64,000 nt of DNA from the NCBI GenBank assembly GCA_009746045.1, contig RPFO01000264.1, positions 122,001 through 186,000 on the forward strand, written 5' to 3'. Under the pieces are notes generated by a model. That model saw only the letters and a program-made list of their open reading frames with translations. It searched no databases and was not told the DNA's origin. Below, in pieces: positions 53,689-62,680 of the stretch. A program made the position numbers and the translations under genes. The stretch is from Mesostigma viride (lineage: Eukaryota > Streptophyta > Mesostigmatophyceae > Mesostigmatales > Mesostigmataceae). Position 1 is the stretch's first letter; every line of letters begins with the position of its first letter.

Positions 53689-54494
53689 AAGCTGAGAGCT
53701 GGGTGCTTAAGTCTCTGGATATCAGGCTGGGAGCTTGATTGTACATAATCCTGAGCACACCTTGAGGGGTGAGACATGTCTCTGGTGTGGGAATGTCTGA
53801 CATTGTCTCTGATGGAGAGATGTCTATCTGGGGTTTTCATCTCAGTCTGAGGTTTCCCCAGATCTGTGGTTTGTGGGCGGGGTTCGATTCCCTGGTGCCG
53901 TCTTAAGGCGGAGTTTCACGGACTGGCTGACCCATCCACCATGCTGGTGAGGTGGCGACAGGTCCCCTGATTTTCCACGGTTGGAACGAGTATGGGAGCT
54001 TGTGTTTTGCATGTGCTTCGCGTAGATGTTGTGTCTGGTTCGATAAGGGGCAGCAGACCGGCGCCGACTCCCGTCTGGGGGTCAGCAATGTTTTCTGATG
54101 AGCTGTTGTGGGTGATCTGTGGGGTTTCGCCTAAGGTCCTGAAGGTTGTACATACTTCTCAAGTTCTTAGCTGAACACCTATGGGCTGCCACAGTTGGCC
54201 AACCTCTTGTACATGGGTAACACAACGAGCCTCCCGTGAAGGGATAGGGACTCATTGTAATTTGTTTGTGCTCCTGAACCAGTATGGGTGCTATGTACAT
54301 ATAATAAGGAATCCAAGCTGACTGTCATGCCCAGTGGGTGTGACTTGTAGTCAGGGAGGATGTCCAGGAATCCAAGCTGGCTGTCATGCCCAGTGGGTTG
54401 TGACTTGTAGTCGGGGAGGATGTCCAGTACCCATTGTGTGTGTTTGTATGTAGACTTGTGTGAGCTGCTACAGCTCAAGAAAAGAAAGGATTGG
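53689..54494 (+). mobile_element. 3' UTR of element C
   Basis: No gene. In order: UGUACAUA near 53740, the T-arm-like hairpin CGGGG-TTCGATT-CCCTG near 53879-53895, GGCGCC near 54060, UGUACAUA at 54147-54154, the primer-site complement at 54255-54264, a tandem pair of about 60 bp (54308-54366 and 54367-54426), and the polypurine tract before the LTR (about 54476-54494). Confidence 0.8.
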
Positions 54495-55194
54495 AGTTAA
54501 CGCCAAGCGCATTGGCGTGATCCTGATTCGGCATATCTCTGCGATTCCAGCGGCACCGGAACGAGTTCATTCCGACAAGTATCAAGAAAGTTATGGCGTT
54601 CCGACTTCCCGGTCGCGCGCGAGCGCGAGCCGGCTGTTCTTCTAAGTCGGACGTGAATATTTGCCGACGGCATATGGGGTCGACAGTAATTCCTGGGCTG
54701 ACAGGAATTAGGTGCTGTACCTACGACGGTATTGGATTAATACGTCGTACGCAGGAAATAGGAACCTTAACCTGTGGTCTGTTGGTACCGCAGGATTAGT
54801 CCTGGACTTCTAGGTGCAGATGCAATAATCACTGTGGTGACTGTACTCTGTGGTCACTGTGCCTGTATGGCAGACCTACTGTATAGGAACTGGGCGCTGT
54901 ACAGGTAGTGAATACTGTACCGGGAGTGTTATTACTGAGCATACCTCTTAGGTTGCTCAGGACTAGCAAGCACAGTGCACAAGTATATAAACAATAGGCC
55001 AGTGCCATTTGGGCAGATCTCTTGCGAGCCCGCCTCACGTGTTGTGCCTTGACTTGGCAAGCGCGTGTACAAGCCTCAAGTGTGTGAGCGCTGTAACATT
55101 ATCCAATTTTAACAAAGCTCCGTTTCCAACCATATTCACACATTGCTGCATTGCAACCATATCCTTCACATTGCGTTTGCTAGGAACGTTAACT
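54495..55194 (+). repeat. 3' LTR of element C
   Basis: Direct copy of 47109-47806 with two single-base length differences and one substitution. Ends CGTTAACT, followed by CCCTT. Confidence 0.95.
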
Positions 55195-55498
55195 CCCTTT
55201 CTTTGGGAACCTGGTGTAGATTAAAGTTAGGTCTTCACTTAGTCAGAGGAGTTTGGATAGAGGAGTCCATGAACGTACTATTGTGAGTTCCTGGTCATCC
55301 AGTTATCACAGGCGCCCGTTCATATGGCGCCCGCCACGGAGCCTCCTTTATCTTTTAAATCCTTCCAAAGACTGAGAGAGCCCTGACAAATGTTAGCCAA
55401 CACATGGGGAGCCCATGTCCTCACTGAGGGATAAACTCAGGATTCACACATGCCAGGCTGAGGTCAGCTGGGGAATCGAACCCCACCCCAGACCTCCA
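55195..55498 (-). mobile_element. Inverted D-type 3' UTR (right of element C)
   Basis: Reverse complement of about 61092-61390: primer-site complement (plus-strand CGTACTATTG at 55277-55286), GGCGCC pair, and the T-arm-like hairpin near 55470-55490. Similarity stops at about 55498, a few bases beyond the hairpin, where plus-strand D1 sequence begins. Confidence 0.8.
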
Positions 55499-55625
55499 GA
55501 TTGTCGCAGCAGCAGCAGCAGCCACACCGGTTGCTGAGGGTGTTGAGGAGCGTCCAGACCGTGAGGAGGGGCAGGCGAGTGCAAGCCAGGAGGCGGCCTC
55601 GTCTGGAGTAAGTGCGTCGGCCTGA
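55499..55625 (+). pseudogene. C-terminal remnant of ORF1 in D1
   Basis: An open stretch of about 42 codons (VAEGVEERPDREEGQAS) ends TGA about 50 bp before the gag ATG, in the place of the ORF1 end in A2. The start of ORF1 and the 5' LTR of D1 are missing. Confidence 0.5.
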
Positions 55626-55672
55626 GTGGTTCCAGCAGCCATATCTGCGTGTGTTGTCTGTAGTGTTTTATA

Positions 55673-57054
55673 ATGCTTCGTAACACGCGCGGGAGCGGCA
55701 GCGGGAGCGGGGCGGGGCCGGGCGGGGGATGGCGGTGGTGAGGCAAGGGCGGATACGGGAGGCCCAGCCAGCGTCGTGCCAGAGGGACAGGCAATCCCAA
55801 CGGCAGAGGGCGCCAATGGCAGGAGGGCATCCATCCGGAAGAGGAAGGAGGTGGCACAAGGGGAGGAGCGTGCGGGGTGGCCAACCGACGGCGTGGTGCT
55901 GACGGGGGAGGGCCAGGATGATGCTGAACGTCAAGCACCTGGTAAGAGACCACGTGTGCCTGAGTCTGGTGTCACTCCACCTGCAGCTAGTGTTCCTGCG
56001 CCATTAGCACCGGTAGGAGCTGCTGTCATTGGCAGTGACCCTCGTGCTTTGCCTGGGACTAGACCTCACATGAGTGCTGTGGCTGTGATGAATGGCCAGA
56101 AGCCTCTCAAGCCTCCTGTGGGACAGGAAGAGCTAGACAAGTGGTTGGAGAATATGGAGCTAGTTTCTTGCTCTGTAGATCCCACTGTCAACCTTGTGCA
56201 GGTATTCCACACATCGGACCACGACTAATAGGGATTCTAGTGAGCGTGTGAGGGACAAGGCTAGGCAAGCTGTCAAGGACAAGCTGACTTGGTCTCAGTT
56301 CCTGGAGGGCCTTCGTCAGGAGTTCTCTGATAAGGTACTCAACCTCACTAATCACTATAAGCTCAGCTATGATACCTTTGAGATCAAGGGCACGGTAGCT
56401 GCTGAGGAGCTGCAGCGGCTCACACGCATCAGGGAGAAGGGGGCCAAGCATGGCTTTAATCTGACTGACAGAGCAGTGGCAGATTACTTCCTGGATCGCA
56501 TGGGGCTGAGTGTGGATGGGAGAAATGCAGCTAGGATGTTTGCTGATCAGACAGATGGGACGTGGACAGCCTTGCAAAGGGTTATTTTCAACATCCGTCT
56601 ATCTGACAATGCTGCTTGCAAGGCAATCCAGGTGACTGGTGCCCCTTCAGCCTCCGCTCATCAGGTCCATGGTGATGCCCCTGCCCAGTGGGCAGGGTGC
56701 ATGCTCAGGCAGATCCCAGGCCTAGTAGGCGTCAGAGGGCTAACAGGCGCAGGCAGAATGGTAACCAGGGTGGCAAGGGCCAGCAGCAGGGATCCAAAGG
56801 CAAGGGTCAGCAGCATGCAGGCTGGGGGTCACCAGGGTGGTCAGCAGAACAAGGGTGGCCAAGGGCAAGGCAAGAGCCAGGGCCAGGGCACCCAGGCCAG
56901 TCAGAGCAGCCAGAACCAGGGTGGCCTGAAGAAGGCTGCTGCTGGGAAGGATGACAAGTGCTTTGGATGTGGCAGGACAGGTCATTGGCGACGTGACTGC
57001 CCAGACCAGGCCAAGTCTGCTGGAGCAGGCTCTGGCCAGGTGGGTAAGCCATGA
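55673..57054 (+). pseudogene. gag: gag of D1
   Basis: ATG at 55673 (MLRNTRGSG), then a 10-nt insertion near 55713 relative to 62326-62610 shifts the frame. The second frame (to 56228) carries the hydrophilic N-terminus and RPHMSAVAVMNGQKPL. Another indel near 56205 leads to 56194-57054, with DKLTWSQFLEGLRQEFSDKV and DYFLDRMGLSVDGR. Between about 56690 and 56815 the ancestral Arg/Gln-rich sequence is in a different frame, so two compensating indels are likely. The zinc knuckle CFGCGRTGHWRRDC is near 56961-57002. It ends TGA (57052-57054) then CTT, with pol in the same frame. Confidence 0.85.
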
Positions 57055-60000
57055 CTTGATGTGTTGTCCCCTGTAAATAGTCAATCACCCCTAGTGGGAC
57101 GAACAGTTGTACAAAGTAATGGGGGTGTCCCTCTTGTGCAGCAGCAAGAGGTTGGGAATGATGAGGTGCTTCCACTCAATGATTGCAATAACGCTGCTGC
57201 AGCAGTGGAATTCCCTGTGCCTGTGGCAGGTGCAGGGTCTCCAGTTGTTGGGGTTGACTCTGGGAGTCAAGCCGCCAGACTGGAAGGACCTGCAGCTTCT
57301 GTGGGAACCGGGGCTGGCTCTGGGAGCCGAGCTACCTTGGAGGAGGTCCCTGGAGCAAGAGAACAGCAGGTGGGTCGTGCTATCCCAAGCACACAGTCTT
57401 TGTCACGTTCCTCTCTGTGCAGCCAGGCTGACAGGGGGTTGAGCTATGCTCAGGCTGGAAACACTCTACACCATATCTTTGGCCACTCTAAGCAGGCAGA
57501 GATGTTTGCTTGGAAGATTGGCAAGGAGCCTTTGCTAGAGGCCTGCAGTGCAGCTGCTCAGAATTGTGTCTGTCAGGAGAATGCTGTTCGCCTCCCACAG
57601 TCCCATGCCAGAGAACCTGCTAGAGAGCGGGGGGATATCCAGGTGGACATCCAACACATCAGGGGCATGTATCTGTTGGTGGGGGTGGATAGGTTTAGCA
57701 GATATAGGTTGCTGACCATTCTTCCTGGAATGCAGGAGCATCAGCTGTTGATGGGTCTCCAGTCTTTGTTGCCAGGCTTTGGGGTGTACACCAAGGTGCA
57801 AGCTGACTTGCAGTTTGACTGCTTGATCAAGCTGGCTGACCAGCTTCCTTGTAAGTTGGTAGTGGTCCCTAGGGAATGCCATGGGCAGCAGGGAGCTGTA
57901 GAGAGATCTATACGTGAAGTAAAAACAGTGGTGCTAGCAGCTAGGAGTGTGCCTGTTGTGGCATCAGCTCTAGAGAAAGCAGCTTGGTGTAAGGGGATTG
58001 AGGAGCAGCCACAGGGTAACCTATTACTATGATGGTGTGGCAGTCTCTCCCCTGGCATTGCAGTTTGGTATGCTATCACAGGACGTGGTGGCAGCCTGCC
58101 TGAAGAAGGCAGACAGGGTGTTTTCCAGATTGAGGCGTAAGGACAAGGGTTGGAAAATGCTGAGGCCCCAGGTGGGACTGAGGGTCAGGATGTGGAAGGA
58201 ACCGTCATTACCAGGCAAGCGTGGCAAGTGGCAAGATGGGCAGGTAACCCATGTTGAAGAAGCTAACCATTCTTGTCTGGTGGCTTTGGAGAGTAATCCC
58301 AAGCACGTGTACAGGCTATCCTGGGCTCACGTCAAGGAGAGAAGGCCAACTGCAATCTGGCCTGAAGACGGCCCTGATCCTCCCTTGGAGGGAGATGAGC
58401 AGGATGAGAGCCAGGCAGCAGATGCTAACCCACCATGCTTGGATTATGGTCTGTCCTGGATGGATGAGGGTGAGCAGGAGTCTGCTGAGACGTCTGTCAC
58501 AAGGCCAGAGGTGGCCAGGGCTGCACCACAGTCCAGGGGGCTGCTTATGGCGGACATCATTCGAGCTCTGCAGAACAGCAAGCGTGATCCCAAGGTATCT
58601 AAGCTCACGGGATGGGGGTCATGTGGGGCACCAGCACTAGAAGTGGATACCAACTCACAGGTGTCCATTCTAAGGGTAGAGGATGCTGCAGGCTTGCAGT
58701 GGTCATCCCCTAGCTGCCTAGCTGTGTCTGATTTCTCTGGGAATGTGTCCATGAAGATCTTGGGAGAAGTGAGTGTGCCTATCCTGGGGGTGCCCACCAC
58801 GTTCAGTGTGGTTGAAGGGTATCAGGGGCCTGCCATTCTAGGTCAGAACTTCTTGTGCTTACCAGGGGTGAGGATATCCTCTGAGGAGCTAGCATTAGAA
58901 GGGCAGGGCCGCCTTCCCTTGCAGAGATATCGCTACTCCCAGGGTCTTAGTGTGGCTGTAAGGGCTGTGAGGGGTCTAGAGGCAGAGGGTCCTGATACAA
59001 AGGAGCCCATTGCTGGGGACCTGCTGATCCTCCCTACTACGTTTGACCCACGTGAGTTGGGTGTGCAGAGGTACCAGATCCCAGGAACGAGTCCTGTACC
59101 TTGGCGCAAGCTAGTGGAGATGATGCAAAGCCCCAAGATGGCTAAGGCATGGACTCTTGGCTTTGTTGCTTCTGGGCATGAGTGGATAGTTGCCAACTGT
59201 GCAGAGCCTGTGGATGTCCTCCCTGAGGATCACCAGCTGCTCAGGTTGATGTTTGTCCTCAAGCTCAAGGAGGTAGATGGCGTGCAGGTGCCACATGTTA
59301 GACCAGTTGTGACTGAGTACCATGGCACTGGACAGTTAGCAGATGAGGAGCTTTACACACCAGGGATGCTGCATGATACATGGAGGATTTTGTTGTGCAT
59401 TTACTTGTCTTTTCTGCAGAAGGGGATACCCTATAGCTCTGTGTTGGTAGATTTCAAGAGGGCTTTTCTTAAGGGTGATCAGCAGGAAGCACAGGATACT
59501 TGGCGCACAATACCCCCTTTCTTTGTTAAGGTGCCTGCAGTGTGGAGGGCAGAGCTGAAGACGAGGTATTTGAGGATTCTCAAAGGCGTGGAAGGCCTTA
59601 GATCGAGTCCCATCATCTGGAGGAAGAGCTTGGAGAAGTACCTCAGGTCTGTCTGTGGTCTCTCAGTCTCTCCAGTTGATCCTTGTCTGTTTCAGGGTAG
59701 CTATGAGGGGCTGCCAGCGTTTGCCTCCCTGCATGGTGATGATCTGCATCTCCTGGGCCATCCCACTTGGCAAGAGTTGACTCTGGCCAGGATCCAGAAA
59801 CGGTTTGAACTGGGTAAGATCCAGTACATGGTTGAGAATGAGCCCATGGTGTTTTGTGGAATGCAGGCGACCTTGGTCCATCAGCAGGGTACATGGTCCA
59901 TCCAGCTGGAGGGTGGTAAGGATTATCCTCAGCAGATCATAGATGCCTTGCAGGAGCCCATCACCCAGGCCAGATGTGCAACAATACGAGGTATGTTGGC

Positions 60001-60643
60001 ATGGCTGGCCAGCATTTGTGCTCCTGACCTGTTGGTACTGAGTCGGTTGACCGATTCCCAACTGGTTGAGGTGGGTGCTGAGAGAGTGGTAGAGGCTGTT
60101 CGCATGTCTCCCCCTCTCATGCTGGGTCCTTTGGATTTGTACAGGCCTTTTGACATGATGCTCTATGTGGACAGTTCTATGGATAGTAGGAAGGTCACAG
60201 AGGTCAGGGGCCGTGCAGCAGCATTAATATCCCTGGTGCAGGAACAGTCCTCTCTGGTCTGCTGGTACAGTCGGTTGCAAAACAGGGTAACTCCCAGCAG
60301 TGACATTGCTGAGTGCAGGGCAATCTGTGAAGGGCTTCATACTGCTCTTTACTTGAGGGAGCTATTTTACCAGCTATGTCAAGTGGCTTCCTGTCGGTTG
60401 CAGATGCACACACTGGTAAGAACTGACAGCATGGGCATGGTGCAGTTTGTGCACAGGCAGCTGGCCAGGAGCAGGGACCTTGATTATTTGTTGCTCAAGG
60501 AAATGTCTTGCTTAGCTAACATTGAACATGTGGCTGGCGTGGACAACCCTGCAGATGCTCTCACCAAGCTGGAGGAGAAGGCTGAGCTGCAATACCCTTT
60601 GCTTCGTGGGCTCATGGCCTCCAAGGGGGGAGGGCCAGAGTAG
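57055..60643 (+). pseudogene. pol: pol of D1 (one 5-nt deletion)
   Basis: Reads on from gag across the UGA (LDVLSPVNSQSPLVG). Integrase: HHIFGHSKQ, VDIQHIRGMYLLVGVDRF, QADLQFD, CHGQQGAVERSIREVK. At about 58010 five bases are missing relative to A1 (GAGCAGCCACAGG against GAGCAGCTGAACCACAGG), moving the frame to 57998-60643. That part holds the SH3-like GKRGKWQDGQ, protease-like DTNSQVS (58646) with ILGQNFL, RT with VLVDFKRAF and HGDD (59732-59743), RNase H with YVDSSMDSRKV, SSDIAECRA and NPADALTK. It lacks the A1 intron-like block and insertions. Confidence 0.9.
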
Positions 60644-61579
60644 ACCAAACAGCCTTGCTCTAGGTGGGAGGCATCCCAGTGGGCTGGGCAGCCACGTGGT
60701 GGCTGACAGCAGGTCCTTCAGAGTTCAGACACACTCTGCTGGACAGGGGTCAGGGTGGAGTCACTCCCCTGGCTGAGAATTTCGCCTGGCTCTGTCATGG
60801 AGCTGCAGAAGAGTCTTAAGGACTTTGTAATGGGCCTTGGGTCTTCATGGAATGGACCCTGCAAGGGCAGCCCAAGTGTTGGCTCTAACAGGTTGCTGTA
60901 CATTTGTATATATTCTCTGTAACCAACCTGTTGCATGCTAATAAAATCCCTGGTTGTGTGACCATGTTGGACGTGGTTGCCAGGGGCCTCACTATGGGTT
61001 ATACTCTTTATAATAAAACATAATCTTGTTATTGTCATGTCTTGTTGTTTGTGATGCTCAGTTCCAGGAGCTGATCCAAACCTGGAGGATATGGGGTGGG
61101 GTTCGATTCCCCAGCTGACCTCAGCCTGGCATGTATGAATCCTGAGTTTATCCCTCAGTGAGGACATGGGCTCCCCATGTGTTGGCTAACATTTGTCAGG
61201 GCTCTCTCAGTCTTTGGAAGGATTTAAAAGATAAAGGAGGCTCCGTGGCGGGCGCCATATGAACGGGCGCCTGTGATAACTGGATGACCAGGAACTCACA
61301 ATAGTACGTTCATGGACTCCTCTATCCAAACTCCTCTGACTAAGTGAAGACCTAACTTTAATCTACACCAGGTTCCCAAAGAAAGGGTTGGGATGTCATG
61401 TGGGTCAGAGGGCAACCTTTGAACCAATGAGCAGGCCTAGCTAATATTTGGAGGCACCTCAGGTTCCAAAAGAAAAGGCAGGTCTGGTCTCTGGGAGGGA
61501 TCAGATGTCTGAAGGCTTGTGGGGACAGTGGCTGATAGGTTCTCAGGCTGGTCCAAGCTCCAAAACAAGAAAGGGTTGG
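60644..61579 (+). mobile_element. 3' UTR of D1
   Basis: No gene. Contains UGUAUAUA at 60905-60912, AATAAA near 60940 and 61012, T-arm-like TGGGG-TTCGATT-CCCCA near 61097-61113, GGCGCC pair near 61253-61272, hairpin CCAGGAAC...GTTCATGG with loop CAATAGTACG at 61299-61308, and the polypurine tract ending 61579. It also preserves the empty target site of element C. Confidence 0.85.
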
Positions 61580-62236
61580 AGTTAGCATATTGGGGCACCA
61601 ATGTGCTAGATGGATGCAGGTTGAGGAGACCTTTCCAACGCCGTGTCAACCGCCTAGAACAGACAAGGGACTAGAAAGTTATCAAGTCCCGAAGTACTGC
61701 CGACCGGTGGGCGAGGGCGGTGCACACTCAGGGCATAGTGGACAGGACACGTGGCAGGCCGTGCCTGCACAGGCTTAGCCTGACTCTCACGTGACTGGGA
61801 CACAGTGTACTGAGGGCTCAACGGTACTGTGGCTAGTAGAAGCCAGTAACCAGCCAGCAGGTCTGCAAGGATGTAAGTCCATGCAGAACTGTGGCAGGTC
61901 CTGTGCTGTCCTAGACACAGGATAGCCAGAGATTCCTGTATGCTGCCTGCAACAAGGATGCAGGGCAGCGATACGAGGCTCTGGCAATGTAGCGTTGCCC
62001 AGCGTTGCTCATGACCGAGGAACAAGGATGGAACGAGGTTGCATATAGCTCGAGGCTCAACGAGGCAACGAGCATCTTCGCACACGAACCTTGGTCGTCA
62101 CGACGAGTGGCGAGCCTATCGAGGGTCGTAGGCCTCAGTGGTGTGAGGATAAAGGTTGCTAGCCAGCAGCCTAGGGTCATTCCAGCCGGCAAGGACCAGG
62201 AGCTCACAAGCTCTGCTGATGAGTTGCTGCGCAAAT
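61580..62236 (+). repeat. 3' LTR of D1
   Basis: 657 bp, AGTTAGCATATTGGGG...GCAAAT; unlike A, B and C it does not end in AACT. It is followed at once by ORF1-end and gag sequence of a second D unit, as in tandem elements that share one LTR. Confidence 0.85.
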
Positions 62237-62680
62237 GGCCCGGAGGCGGCCTCGTCTGGGGTAGGTGCGTCGGCCTGAGTGGTTCCAGCAGCCATATCTG
62301 CGTGTGTTGTCTTTAGTGTTCTATAATGCTTCGTAACACGCGCGGGAGCGGCAGCGGGAGCGGGGCGGGGGATGGCGGTGGTGAAGCAAGGGCGGATACT
62401 GGAGGCCCCGCCAGCGTTGTGCCAGAGGGACAGGCAATCCCAACGGCAGAGGGCGCCAATGGCAGGAGGGCATCCAACCGGAAACGGAAGGAGGTGGCAC
62501 AAGGGGAGGAGCGTGCGGGGTGGCCAACCGACGGGGTGGTGCTGACGGGGGTGGGCCAGGAGGAGCCTGAGCGTCAAGGCACGGGTAAGATCGAGACCTC
62601 ATGTGCTTGACTCTGTTGTTGTCTCTCCACCTGCATCCAATGTTCCTGGGCCGTCAGCAGTGGTAGGGGCTCCTGCCAGC
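62237..62680 (+). pseudogene. Second D unit: ORF1 end and gag N-terminus
   Basis: The ORF1 tail ends TGA near 62277; gag starts ATG at 62326 (MLRNTRGSG). It matches D1 gag for about 85 codons (PEGQAIPTAEGANGRRAS, RKRKEVAQGEERAGW), then frames fail near 62605 and homology is lost by about 62680. ORF1 and the primer site are deleted between LTR and gag. Confidence 0.75.

Larger units (their letters stand above)
47109..55194 (+). mobile_element. Complete family-C LTR retrotransposon (8086 bp)
   Basis: LTRs 47109-47806 (698 bp) and 54495-55194 (700 bp) differ at about three places. The TSD is CCCTT (47104-47108, 55195-55199). The empty site is readable in D1 (reverse complement of about 61376-61392), so the LTR ends AGTTAACG...CGTTAACT are fixed without ambiguity. 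It contains ORF1, gag, UGA, pol and a 3' UTR with tandem repeats. Confidence 0.95.

Noticed and set aside
54308-54426. CRISPR-like or satellite array in the C 3' UTR
   Set aside because: Only two directly adjacent 60-bp units without spacers; an ordinary tandem duplication.
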